22,643 nucleotides of DNA from an uncultured Lachnospiraceae bacterium (GCA_910585995.1 CAJUGG010000010.1:1-22643); one strand, 5' to 3'; shown: positions 1 through 7,333, numbered from the stretch's first letter. Numbers and translations are program-made. The notes: generated by a model from the sequence alone, not told the origin.

Positions 1-155
1 CCAGAAATATCTCCAGGTCCAGGGTACTGGAGAAGCTGTAGCGGAACATTCAAACAGCGGAAGCTTATCCAGTACCCGGAAGTATTTCTGGATGGGAAAC
101 AGCCAGAAATATTTCCAGATCCAGGGTACTGGAGAAGCTGTAGCGGAACTCTAAT
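1..155 (+). repeat. Tandem structured repeat, locus A (one partial and one full copy)
   Basis: The window opens inside one copy (1-53), followed by a full copy (54-155) ending at the ribosome binding site of the aldolase gene. In the full copy an outer ACAGC (54-58) pairs with GCTGT (137-141). Stem P1 is CCAGTACCC (69-77) with GGGTACTGG (124-132). Stem P2 is 78-91 with 103-116, beginning GGAAG. The apex is A92, TG, GGAAA loop, CA, G102. An AGA (117-119) follows P2, and the tail is AGCGGAACTCTAAT. The partial copy shares the P2 3' arm, P1 3' arm and tail almost exactly. The same plan recurs at four other loci with different stem sequences. Confidence 0.85.
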
Positions 156-161
156 AGGAGG
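156..161 (+). promoter_or_regulatory. Ribosome binding site of the aldolase gene, fused to the end of repeat A
   Basis: AGGAGG lies 7 nt before the ATG at 169 and directly follows the repeat tail GGAACTCTAAT. It supports the start at 169. Confidence 0.85.
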
Positions 162-168
162 ATAAGGA

Positions 169-822
169 ATGAATAGAGAAAAGGCAATGTTAATGCAGAT
201 TGAGGTATGCAAGACGGCTCAGGAGATGTATCACAGTGGATTGGTAGCCGGGACTTGGGGGAATATTTCGGCGAGGATTGATGAGGATTATATGGTGATC
301 ACGCCGTCGGGAATGGATTATGAGAAGTTATGTCCGGAGGATATGGTGATTGTCAATATGAATACATTGGAGTATGAGGGCAACCTGAAGCCTTCGATTG
401 AGGCAGTGGTACACTCGGCAGTCTACAAGGACAGACCCGAAGTGAACGGCATTATGCATACTCATTCGACGTATGCGCTCACGATTGCGACTGCAAGAAA
501 GGAGATCCCGCCGATCTGCGATGACCAGGTACAGATCTTAGGCGGAAATGTCCGGCTGGCTGCCTACACGATGCCTGGGACAAAGGAGATGGCAGAGGAA
601 GTAGTGCGTGCCCTAAAAGAGAGAGCCGGCGCTTTAATCGCCAATCATGGCGCGATCACCGTAGGCCGCACGCTTGCAGAAGCTTACACAGGCTCTGTGG
701 TTCTCGAAAAGACGGCCAAGATCTATATCAACTGTCAGAGTATCGGCGGCCCGGTCGAGATCTCTCAGCAAGATATAGATTTCTTCCACGATTTCTTTAT
801 GAATAAATACGGCCAGCGTTAG
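169..822 (+). CDS. Class II aldolase/adducin-family protein (FucA-like)
   Basis: This 217-aa cytosolic enzyme has the class II aldolase fold, which uses a divalent metal for aldol cleavage of sugar phosphates. Visible signatures are GTWGNISARI (28-37), E78 in the SIEAVVH segment, the metal pair H97/H99 in MHTHS, and H160 in ANHGAITVG. These match the Glu and three His of E. coli L-fuculose-1-phosphate aldolase at a constant offset, so the active site is intact. Length is typical of the family. Relatives with this fold include ribulose-5-phosphate 4-epimerase and methylthioribulose-phosphate dehydratase, and no fucose or pentose genes sit nearby to decide the substrate. The gene stands alone between a structured repeat and a strong hairpin. 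Confidence 0.88.
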   Translation: MNREKAMLMQIEVCKTAQEMYHSGLVAGTWGNISARIDEDYMVITPSGMDYEKLCPEDMVIVNMNTLEYEGNLKPSIEAVVHSAVYKDRPEVNGIMHTHSTYALTIATARKEIPPICDDQVQILGGNVRLAAYTMPGTKEMAEEVVRALKERAGALIANHGAITVGRTLAEAYTGSVVLEKTAKIYINCQSIGGPVEISQQDIDFFHDFFMNKYGQR

Positions 823-831
823 TTATTGTCA

Positions 832-876
832 TACAGGGGCTTAGGATCTGCACATGCAAAATCCTAAGCCCCTGTA
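832..876 (+). terminator. Perfect 16-bp hairpin after the aldolase gene
   Basis: Arms 832-847 and 861-876 are perfectly complementary around a 13-nt loop. The position, 10 nt after the stop codon, suits a transcription end. No clear T-run follows on either strand, so this is either an atypical terminator or an mRNA 3'-end stabiliser. Confidence 0.6.
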
Positions 877-880
877 CGGC

Positions 881-1056
881 TCTTATATGATATCAAACAC
901 TTCATACCCAAATAGGTGTAAAAAAATATGATTGGCAAAACAACAGAAAATACCGCTAATAGTCAAGATTTCCTGAGTTTCGATTTCTAACAGTTACTAT
1001 TTTATCAAATTCTTTCTTTTGTTCAGCATTAATAAATTTTGCTCACAATTCGCAAA
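881..1056. other. Intergenic stretch without recognisable gene
   Basis: AT-rich sequence between the aldolase hairpin and the hicB remnant. I found no ORF with a credible start, no RNA gene and no clear promoter. It continues the decayed region and is probably degenerate downstream sequence of the former hicAB locus. Confidence 0.5.
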
Positions 1057-1222
1057 TTAAGCCTGTATTTTGGAAATAAGAGCTTCTTGTAAAATCTGAG
1101 AGAAATTCAGATCCATTTGCCATTGCCGCTTCATTTAGCCATTTAGGAAGATCAGGAAAAGAAATCTAGAAACCACCTTCTTCTGTTTTGTGAAACAGTA
1201 CAGGATAAAATAATTTTTTCAT
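1057..1222 (-). pseudogene. Broken hicB antitoxin remnant
   Basis: Read on the minus strand, a GGAGGT ribosome binding site precedes ATG at 1222-1220. The N-terminus MKKLFYPVLFHKTEEGGF then hits TAG at codon 19, where HicB antitoxins usually have Trp, and resumes as ISFPDLP. The middle of the protein is missing: the text jumps to the C-terminal DNA-binding part, KWLNEAAMANGSEF. After a one-base frameshift it continues FSQILQEALISKIQA and stops at 1057-1059. About 55 codons remain of the roughly 110-135 usual for HicB. A stop, an internal deletion and a frameshift make it non-functional. Identification rests on recalled HicB sequence patterns. Confidence 0.78.
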
Positions 1223-1252
1223 ATGAGACCTCCAATTTGATTGTGGCCGGAG

Positions 1253-1292
1253 CTATTTTAGTACCGCCTGTTTTAATATAGCCTGTTCCAAT
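1253..1292 (-). pseudogene. Tail fragment of hicA toxin
   Basis: The minus strand reads AILKQAVLK followed by TAG at 1255-1253, closely resembling the SILKQAGLK ending of HicA mRNA-interferase toxins. It ends 30 nt before the hicB remnant start, the usual hicA-hicB order. Everything upstream is replaced at about 1292 by a transposase fragment on the opposite strand, so only about 12 codons survive. The fragment is short and the call depends on its position next to hicB. Confidence 0.6.
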
Positions 1293-1514
1293 GTGAATTA
1301 CAGCGATCTGAAAAAATTATCTTCTAATTTCAAAGCGGTATATAATGCCCCAAATGAAATCGCCGCCCTTTCAGAGTTGGAGGACATGGAAGAAAAATGG
1401 AGACGGAAATATCCCTATGCGATCAGCAGCTGGGAAAACAACTGGGATCAGGTGCTGAAAACGTATTCAGAAAGTTTTCATAGAAAACAGAAAGAGACCT
1501 GTCAGGATTCATAA
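1293..1514 (+). pseudogene. IS256-family transposase fragment
   Basis: The 73-codon frame begins with GTG and has no ribosome binding site. It contains FKAVYNAPNEIAALSELED followed by EEKWRRKYPYAISSWENNW, which resembles the middle of IS256/Mutator-type DDE transposases (pattern KAVY.AP.E..A...L, E.KW..KYP...SW..NW). Intact members are about 400 aa. Here the N-terminal part with the first catalytic Asp is missing, and similarity fades after the NWDQV segment. The 5' end coincides with truncation of the hicA tail, marking a recombination junction. Its stop overlaps the convergent VOC gene by 13 bp. It could still be translated, but not as an active transposase. Confidence 0.62.
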
Positions 1515-1900
1515 CCCTCACAGAAAAATTCAATCTCTTCTCCCACAGGGCCAAGAATAAAAGCGATTCTTGCCGGGACGGGGGGATTGGACTCGATGAT
1601 AATATTGTTAGGCTCCATAGTGACAGAATAGCCTGCTTTTCTCACGGCTTCGACACATTGGTCCACATCTGTGGTTGCCAGGGCAAAATGCCTTACGGCG
1701 CCTTGTGGAAGCGGGGATTCGGCATTGGCAAATACCTCGATCAGGCCGGCGCCCGTGTCAAACATCATCCCGGCAGTTTCTCCCTCTCCCCAAGTCCTTA
1801 CAAGAGGCATCTTTAATACCTCCTGATAAAATATCCTGACCTTCTCCATCTCACTCTGGTCACATTTGATACATACATGATGAATCCCTTGAATTAGCAT
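1502..1900 (-). CDS. VOC-superfamily (glyoxalase/epimerase-like) protein
   Basis: The start is taken as ATG 1900-1898, giving 132 aa (MLIQGIHHVCIKC), because AGGAG lies 7 nt upstream; an upstream in-frame start at 1936 would lie inside repeat E. The protein has two beta-alpha-beta-beta-beta units typical of the vicinal-oxygen-chelate fold. Likely metal ligands are a His in IHHVCIKC, the His in AVRHFALATTDVD and the Glu in EEIEFF. The fold serves lactoylglutathione lyase, methylmalonyl-CoA epimerase, dioxygenases and fosfomycin or bleomycin resistance, and the sequence alone does not choose among them. It is a single-gene unit on the minus strand. Confidence 0.8.
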   Translation of the reverse strand: MLIQGIHHVCIKCDQSEMEKVRIFYQEVLKMPLVRTWGEGETAGMMFDTGAGLIEVFANAESPLPQGAVRHFALATTDVDQCVEAVRKAGYSVTMEPNNIIIESNPPVPARIAFILGPVGEEIEFFCEGYES

Positions 1901-1907
1901 AGTTGTT

Positions 1908-2017
1908 CTCCTATTAAAGTTCCTCTCCAGCCCCAATAATGCCCCTGAATCTGGAAGAATTTTTTGCCGCTGTTGCGTCCCAAAATCCTTCCGGGCATTA
2001 TTTGGGCTTACGCTGAT
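1908..2017 (-). repeat. Structured repeat, locus E (minus strand, upstream of VOC gene)
   Basis: Read on the minus strand this single copy follows the same plan as locus A. P1 pairs 1993-2002 with 1935-1944 (AATAATGCCC/GGGCATTATT). P2 starts GGAAG and closes with CTTCC (1981-1992 with 1952-1963). The cap reads A, CGC, AACA, GCG, G. AGA follows P2, then GGG, and the tail GGAACTTTAAT runs into AGGAG (1908-1912), the VOC gene's ribosome binding site. Outer AGCCC/GGGGCT pairing extends P1. Confidence 0.82.
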
Positions 2018-2104
2018 TAGAATTTGTATTTAGTAGTTCTGTATTTTATGGTAACATTTACAAAAAATGCTGTCAAGATTTTGCATGGGAATAAAAGCCG
2101 AATT

Positions 2105-2129
2105 TTGTAAATATGAAAATATTTTACAA
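2105..2129. promoter_or_regulatory. Imperfect palindrome upstream of EamA transporter gene
   Basis: TTGTAA (2105-2110) and TTACAA (2124-2129) form an inverted repeat separated by 13 AT-rich bases that are themselves near-symmetric. It lies about 70 nt before the EamA start, a suitable place for a repressor operator. The cognate regulator cannot be named from the sequence. Confidence 0.4.
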
Positions 2130-2197
2130 GACAATCAAAGTATTTGGGAGTAAAATAGGTTAGAAAATTCGATCTGATCTGGAAAGGATGACTGACA

Positions 2198-3091
2198 ATG
2201 GAAAATACGAAGAATAGAGTATCAATCGGACATTTGGCGGGGTTATTTACAATTGTCATTTGGGGAACTACATTTATATCTACTAAAGTTCTGCTTGTGG
2301 AGTTTCAGCCGGTGGAGATTTTGTTTTTTCGTTTTGTGATGGGGTTTTTGGCGTTGCTTTTGGTGTGTCCGCATAGACTGCGGGGAGTGAGCCGCAGGCA
2401 GGAAGGGATCTTTGCGCTGGCAGGGCTGTGTGGGATCAGTCTGTATTATCTGTTGGAAAATATCGCGCTTACCTTTACGATGGCTTCAAATGTGGGAGTT
2501 ATGATCTCGGTTGCGCCATTTTTTACAGCGCTCTTGTCGCATCTGTTTTTGAAATCGGAAGAGAAGCTGGAGATTCATTTTTTTGTGGGATTTTTTGTGG
2601 CTATGGTGGGGGTTGCCTTGATTAGTTTCCATGGCTCCAGACTGGAATTGAATCCTCTGGGAGATCTGCTGGCAGTTTTGGCTGCTTTTGTATGGGCTTG
2701 TTATTCCCTGCTGACGAAAAAGATCAGCAGTTATGGCTATCCGGTGATCCTTACCACACGCCGGACATTTTTTTATGGAATCCTTTTTATGATTCCTGCT
2801 CTGTGGATTTTTGACTTTCAGTTCCGACTGGAACGTTTTGCCCATGGACTCTGTCTTTTTAATATTGTTTATCTGGGGCTTGGGGCCTCAGCTCTTTGCT
2901 TTGTTACCTGGAATTTTGCAGTAAAAGTGCTAGGTGCAATCAAGACCAGTGTCTATATCTATATGGTGCCAGTGATCACGGTCGTGACCTCTGCACTGAT
3001 TCTTAGAGAACCTGTGACAGGGGCGTCGGCTCTGGGGACAGTGCTGGCGGTTACAGGACTTTTTCTTTCGGAGTATCATGGGAAAAAATAA
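2198..3091 (+). CDS. EamA/DMT-superfamily transporter
   Basis: This 297-aa integral membrane protein has about ten hydrophobic helices arranged as two EamA repeats. The first opens with GLFTIVIWGTTFISTKVLL, the W/G/T pattern near the first helix of this superfamily. The second opens at LLAVLAAFVWACYSLLTKK. The family usually exports amino acids or other metabolites across the cytoplasmic membrane; the substrate here is unknown. Start ATG 2198 is supported by AAAGGA 9 nt upstream. It is monocistronic, converging on the MMPL gene across a shared hairpin. Confidence 0.88.
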   Translation: MENTKNRVSIGHLAGLFTIVIWGTTFISTKVLLVEFQPVEILFFRFVMGFLALLLVCPHRLRGVSRRQEGIFALAGLCGISLYYLLENIALTFTMASNVGVMISVAPFFTALLSHLFLKSEEKLEIHFFVGFFVAMVGVALISFHGSRLELNPLGDLLAVLAAFVWACYSLLTKKISSYGYPVILTTRRTFFYGILFMIPALWIFDFQFRLERFAHGLCLFNIVYLGLGASALCFVTWNFAVKVLGAIKTSVYIYMVPVITVVTSALILREPVTGASALGTVLAVTGLFLSEYHGKK

Positions 3092-3135
3092 GAGGTTTAT
3101 TCTTCCTTGTGCCTGCCTCTCTTTCGGCAGATACT

Positions 3136-3162
3136 TGGGAAGCTGTACTAGACAGCTTCCCA
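3136..3162 (+). terminator. Hairpin terminator between convergent EamA and MMPL genes
   Basis: An 11-bp perfect stem (3136-3146 with 3152-3162) has a 5-nt loop and is followed on the plus strand by T-rich sequence, as expected for intrinsic termination of the EamA transcript. The loop contains the stop codon of the convergent MMPL gene, so one stem arm also encodes its last residues (WEAV). Confidence 0.65.
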
Positions 3163-5232
3163 TGCTTTTGCTTTGCGTAAATCTCCAGTAGTTCGGCAGA
3201 TCAGCGGGTCAAAGATCGTAAACATAGCCGGCAGAAGTCCGAGCACGACGATGGTGCTGATCACGGCGCCTCTGGAGAGCAGGTTGGTGATGGCACTGAT
3301 CATGTCGATGCTGGAGTAGAGACCCACGCCGAATGTGGCGGCGAAGAAGCTGAGTCCGCTGGTGATGATTGGCTTGGTGGATGTGCGGTGCGCGATGCGA
3401 ATGGCTTCTTTTTTGGGTATTCCCTGCGTGCGCTCTGACACGTAGCGGTTGGTCATCAGGATGGCGTAGTCGATGGTGGCGCCAAGCTGTATGGTTCCGA
3501 TGACAATACTGGCCACAAAAGGCAGTGGTGTATGCGCATAGTATGGAATAGCCATATTGACAAAGATAGCAAATTCGATGACCATGACCAGGATAAAGGG
3601 CAGCGAGATGGATTTAAATACGATCATAATAATGAGAAAGATCGCTGCCATAGAGATCGTGTTGACAGTCTGTAAGTCCACATCGGTTACATCTTGCAAA
3701 TCTTTCATCAGCGGAGCTTCTCCGATGATCATGGCATCGGCATCATAGGATTTCAGGATGTTATTGATCGAGGCAATCTGTTGATTGGCCGGGTCGGTGG
3801 CAGTGGGATAGTCGGAGCAGACAAATGCCAGTTCCCGGTCGTTGCTTCGAAAGATCTCTAAAAGATCGGAAGGAATAAAGCTCTCTGGAAAGGAGCTGCC
3901 AAGGATAGAACTAAGTCCCAGTGCCCACTGCACCCCTTCTGTTTTCTTGATTTGGTCGATCATATCGCTTTTATCCATGGCCTCGATGTGGCTGTCAAAC
4001 ATCAGCATGTAGACAGAACTCATATTGTAGTCTTCGGAAAGCTTGGTATTGGCCACAGAGCTTTCCAAGTCTTTGGGCAGGCCGCTGTCGAGGTTATAAT
4101 AGAGGTCTACGTTGTCATTGCCATGTTTTGCCGGCAGTAAAAGGACTAAAAATAAGAGCAGCCATAATTTATTAAATTTGGTTATAAAATCAGACAGGCC
4201 TGTCAGAGCGGGGATAATGGGTTTGTGAGTGGTCTTTTGAATGGCCTTTTCAAAGAGCAAAATCATAGCCGGCAGTACCGTAATACAGCAAAATACACCC
4301 ATAAACACGCCTTTGATCATAACGATACCCAGATCCCTGCCAAGGGTAAAGGTCATAAATAACAATGCAGCAAAGCCTGCAATGGTGGTTGTGGAGCCGC
4401 CTGCGACAGAGGTAAAGGTACGGGAGATGGCTTCTGCCATAGCATCTTCACGGTGGTCATAGGACGGTTTTAGCTCTTCATAGCTGCTTAACAAAAAGAT
4501 CGAGTAATCCATCGTAACACCTAGCTGCAGCACAGCCGTCAGTGCCTGCGTGATATAGGAGATCTCTCCTAAGAAAATATTGCTGCCTAGGTTAAAGATC
4601 ACGGCCATACCAATGCTGGTGAGGAATAAGACAGGCACAAAAGCAGATTCGAGCGTCAGCATCAGCACCAGCATGGATAATAAAGATGCAATCAGGACGT
4701 AGACAGGCATCTCTTTTAGTGCTAAGTTTTTAATATCCGTAACGATGCCGGACATACCACTGATAAAACATTCTTTACCTACTTCGGCACGCATGGTGCT
4801 GATGGCATCCATAGTGGCATCCGCAGAGGTAGTCTGGTCAAACAGTGCGATCATCATGGTGGAATCCTCGGTAAAGAGGGCATCTTTGAGATCAGAAGGC
4901 AACATCATCTCCGGGACGGAGATATCTAACACATCATCATACCATAGGACATCTTTGACATGGTCGATGCCTTCGATGGTCTCTTCTAAATGTATCACAT
5001 CCTGATGCTCCATACCTTCGACGATCACCATAGAAAAGGCACCCATACCAAAATTGTCTACGAGGATATCCTGTCCGGCCACGGTCTCTAGGGTGTCCGG
5101 AAGATAACTTAGGACATCATAATTGATACGAGTGGCTATGTATCCCATGGCTGATGGAATCAAGAGCAGGAGGGATAATAGGAAGATCATCGCTCTGTGT
5201 TTTGCAATAAATTTTCCAAAATGAACCATCAT
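3148..5232 (-). CDS. MMPL/RND-superfamily membrane transporter
   Basis: This 694-aa protein has the duplicated RND layout: a helix (about 12-31), a large extracytoplasmic loop, a five-helix bundle (about 176-335), another helix (about 355-370), a second loop and a second bundle (about 520-680). Each bundle carries the MMPL-type Asp-Tyr motif, GVTMDYSIFLL and GATIDYAILM, thought to carry protons. Gram-positive MMPL proteins export lipids, drugs or other hydrophobic molecules; the cargo is not evident. ATGs at 5232 and 5229 are both possible, and the nearest purine-rich site (AAAGGA) is 15 nt or more upstream, so initiation may be weak. A TetR-like operator lies just upstream, but no TetR gene is adjacent. 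Confidence 0.88.
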   Translation of the reverse strand: MMVHFGKFIAKHRAMIFLLSLLLLIPSAMGYIATRINYDVLSYLPDTLETVAGQDILVDNFGMGAFSMVIVEGMEHQDVIHLEETIEGIDHVKDVLWYDDVLDISVPEMMLPSDLKDALFTEDSTMMIALFDQTTSADATMDAISTMRAEVGKECFISGMSGIVTDIKNLALKEMPVYVLIASLLSMLVLMLTLESAFVPVLFLTSIGMAVIFNLGSNIFLGEISYITQALTAVLQLGVTMDYSIFLLSSYEELKPSYDHREDAMAEAISRTFTSVAGGSTTTIAGFAALLFMTFTLGRDLGIVMIKGVFMGVFCCITVLPAMILLFEKAIQKTTHKPIIPALTGLSDFITKFNKLWLLLFLVLLLPAKHGNDNVDLYYNLDSGLPKDLESSVANTKLSEDYNMSSVYMLMFDSHIEAMDKSDMIDQIKKTEGVQWALGLSSILGSSFPESFIPSDLLEIFRSNDRELAFVCSDYPTATDPANQQIASINNILKSYDADAMIIGEAPLMKDLQDVTDVDLQTVNTISMAAIFLIIMIVFKSISLPFILVMVIEFAIFVNMAIPYYAHTPLPFVASIVIGTIQLGATIDYAILMTNRYVSERTQGIPKKEAIRIAHRTSTKPIITSGLSFFAATFGVGLYSSIDMISAITNLLSRGAVISTIVVLGLLPAMFTIFDPLICRTTGDLRKAKAWEAV

Positions 5233-5265
5233 AATATAGTCGTCACATCCTTTACAAATTTTAAT

Positions 5266-5282
5266 AATGAACGTTGGTCATT
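5266..5282 (-). promoter_or_regulatory. TetR-like operator upstream of the MMPL gene
   Basis: On the minus strand this reads AATGACCAACGTTCATT, an imperfect palindrome with arms AATGA/TCATT, centred about 40 nt before the MMPL start. Such sites are typical of TetR/AcrR-type repressors. A 16-of-17 match occurs upstream of glgB at 11130-11146. Regulator identity is inference. Confidence 0.5.
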
Positions 5283-5370
5283 TTCTAAAAGGCATTGTAA
5301 CACAGAAATAGAGAAGATACAAGAGCGGATCTGTAAAATATAGCAAGGCTGTGTCAAGTAATTTATAAAA

Positions 5371-5474
5371 AACAGCAACGAACCGGACAAGCCCAGGGAG
5401 GATTTAGTGACGCGAAAGCGGCAGTAAATGCTCCCAGAAGAGGGGGTTTGGAAGGGGAGTTGCGGAACTTTAAT
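5371..5474 (+). repeat. Structured repeat, locus D (upstream of the aminopeptidase gene)
   Basis: This is the most diverged copy. Outer GCAAC (5375-5379) pairs with GTTGC (5459-5463). CAAGCCC (5388-5394) pairs with GGGTTTG, including a G-U pair. GGGAG with CTCCC and ATTTA (5402-5406) with TAAAT (5425-5429) form P2. The cap is A5410, CGC, GAAA, GCG, G5421. AGA follows P2, and the tail CGGAACTTTAAT leads into GGAG (5475-5478). GGAAG at the P2 base is replaced by AGGGAG with matching CTCCC, a compensated change. Confidence 0.75.
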
Positions 5475-5486
5475 GGAGAAAAAGAA

Positions 5487-7274
5487 ATGATTAGAGAGAG
5501 AATTGAGAGACTGAGAGAAAAGATGCGCGAGGCAGGAGTGGGAGTGTACGTGATCCCTTCTTCGGATTGTCATGAGTCGGAGTATGTCTGTGAGCATTAT
5601 CGGGCGAGGGAATATATGTCTGGATTTACGGGGTCTGCGGGGACGCTGGTGGTGACGCTTGAGGAGGCGGGACTTTGGACGGACGGAAGATATTTTTTGC
5701 AGGCGAAAAAGCAGCTTATGGGTTCCGGGATTGTGTTATATCAGATGGGAGAGGAAGGAGTGACTCAGATCGAAGACTATGTGGGAGAGCGGCTGGCAGG
5801 CGGGGGAAAACTGGGATTTGATGGGAGAGTGATGGGAGCTTTTGGGGCAGAAAAGTTTGTGAAAAAGGCGCAGGAGAAGAATGTTGAGATTTTGGAGACA
5901 AGAGATCTTGTGGGGGAGATTTGGGAAGACCGGCCAGAGATTGCGGATGCGCCTGTGAAAGTCTTGGAAGAGCGATACACAGGAGAAAGCGTTCAGAGTA
6001 AGATGGAAAGGGTACGACAGAAGATGAAGGAAGAGGGTGCAGACGTACATGTGTTGGCCTCTCTTTGTGATATTGCGTGGCTTCTGAATGTAAGAGGAGA
6101 GGATATTCCATGTGTTCCGGTGGTGTTGTCTTTTCTATGTATGAATCAGGATAGCTGCAGGTGGTATGTACGGAAAAGTGTGGTGTCAAATGAGGTGTTA
6201 AAGCATCTGACAACGTGTAAGGTAGAGATTCGGGAATATGAAAAGATCTATGAGGATTTGTCCAGGATACTGAAGGAGCAGAGTGTATGGATTGATAAAA
6301 AAAATGTAAATGTACGGTTGCTGACAAGTCTGCCTGCGGGAGTGCGGATAGTGGATCAGAAGAATCCCGAAGAACTTTTGAAGGCGGTGAAAAATGAGAC
6401 AGAGCTTCAGAATCTTAAAGAGGCACATCGTAAAGAAGGGATTGCTTTTACAAAATTGATGTATTGGGTGAAGACGAAGGCTAAGACAGAAGAGATTACA
6501 GAGCTGTCGGCAGCGGCGTATTTGGATGAAAAGCGCAGAGAACAGGAGCATGAAAGAGGAAGGAGCTTTGCACCGATCTGTGCTTATGGGCCTCATGGGG
6601 CGATTGTGCATTATGAAGCCACCGAAGAGCGAAATGTAAGAGTAGAACCAGGAGGGCTGTTTCTGGTGGATGCAGGGGGGCATTATCTGGAAGGGACGAC
6701 CGACACCACGCGGACATTTGTAATTGGGGAGGTGAGTCAGGAACAGAAAAAGATATATACGGCAGTGCTCAGGGGAAATCTTAGACTGGCGTATGCCCGT
6801 TTTTTGCAGGGGTGCACCGGATACAATCTGGATGTGCTTTGCCGGGAACCGCTCTGGCAGATGGGCATGGATTATAAACACGGAACCGGGCATGGTGTAG
6901 GGTATTATCTAAGCGTGCACGAGGGTCCCAACGCGTTTCGGTGGAGGTTTTCAGAGGATGAAAAAGCAGTAGCACTTCAGGCCGGGATGGTGACGACAGA
7001 TGAGCCAGGCATCTATATCGAAGGAGAGTATGGGATTCGCTTAGAGAATGAATTGGTCTGTGTAAATGGAGAAAAAAATGCTTATGGGCAATTTTTAGAA
7101 TTTGAGATACTGACCCTGACCCCTATGGATCTGGATGGGGTGCTGCCAAAAGAGATGACGCAGACCGAGCGGGAATGGCTCAATAGATATCATAAGAGAG
7201 TCTATGAAGAGATCGCACCTTATCTGGAGCATGAAGAGCGGGAGTGGCTCAAGGAATATACACGCAGGATTTGA
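5487..7274 (+). CDS. pepP: Xaa-Pro aminopeptidase (M24B family, three-domain type)
   Basis: The 595-aa metallopeptidase removes N-terminal residues preceding proline. Two creatinase-like N-terminal domains (about 1-310, opening MIRERIERLREKM) precede the C-terminal pita-bread catalytic domain. The five metal ligands are visible: D395 in LVDAGG, D406 in TDTTRTF, H469 in GTGHGVGYY, E506 in TTDEPGIYIE and E520 in IRLENE. ATG 5487 is chosen because GGAG (5475-5478) lies 8 nt upstream. A longer reading from TTG 5448 would put structured repeat D inside the coding region. No signal peptide is seen, so it is probably cytosolic. It is divergent from the MMPL gene and followed by a separate promoter for the MATE gene. 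Confidence 0.9.
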   Translation: MIRERIERLREKMREAGVGVYVIPSSDCHESEYVCEHYRAREYMSGFTGSAGTLVVTLEEAGLWTDGRYFLQAKKQLMGSGIVLYQMGEEGVTQIEDYVGERLAGGGKLGFDGRVMGAFGAEKFVKKAQEKNVEILETRDLVGEIWEDRPEIADAPVKVLEERYTGESVQSKMERVRQKMKEEGADVHVLASLCDIAWLLNVRGEDIPCVPVVLSFLCMNQDSCRWYVRKSVVSNEVLKHLTTCKVEIREYEKIYEDLSRILKEQSVWIDKKNVNVRLLTSLPAGVRIVDQKNPEELLKAVKNETELQNLKEAHRKEGIAFTKLMYWVKTKAKTEEITELSAAAYLDEKRREQEHERGRSFAPICAYGPHGAIVHYEATEERNVRVEPGGLFLVDAGGHYLEGTTDTTRTFVIGEVSQEQKKIYTAVLRGNLRLAYARFLQGCTGYNLDVLCREPLWQMGMDYKHGTGHGVGYYLSVHEGPNAFRWRFSEDEKAVALQAGMVTTDEPGIYIEGEYGIRLENELVCVNGEKNAYGQFLEFEILTLTPMDLDGVLPKEMTQTEREWLNRYHKRVYEEIAPYLEHEEREWLKEYTRRI

Positions 7275-7333
7275 TTCGTCGGATTGCTTAGAAAAGCGGC
7301 AAATAAACAGTGTGAGACTGTGATATTTCCGGA

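Noticed and set aside
54..155. Metabolite riboswitch as an explanation of the repeats
   Set aside because: The downstream genes (aldolase, VOC, aminopeptidase, TerD) share no pathway, and truncated or tandem copies are common; a dispersed repeat fits better.
1965..1985. Similarity of a GGGACGCAAC segment in repeat E to the c-di-GMP (GEMM) riboswitch core
   Set aside because: The second GEMM helix and its conserved receptor are absent, and the other repeats keep only the cap, not the GEMM consensus.
2017..2259. 80-codon frame on the minus strand overlapping the EamA start
   Set aside because: No ribosome binding site, low-complexity AT-derived composition, and it overlaps the EamA promoter and 5' end.
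5716..6327. Open frame of 203 codons opposite the aminopeptidase gene
   Set aside because: Ser/His/Pro-rich artefact of plus-strand codon bias; no ribosome binding site or recognisable domain.
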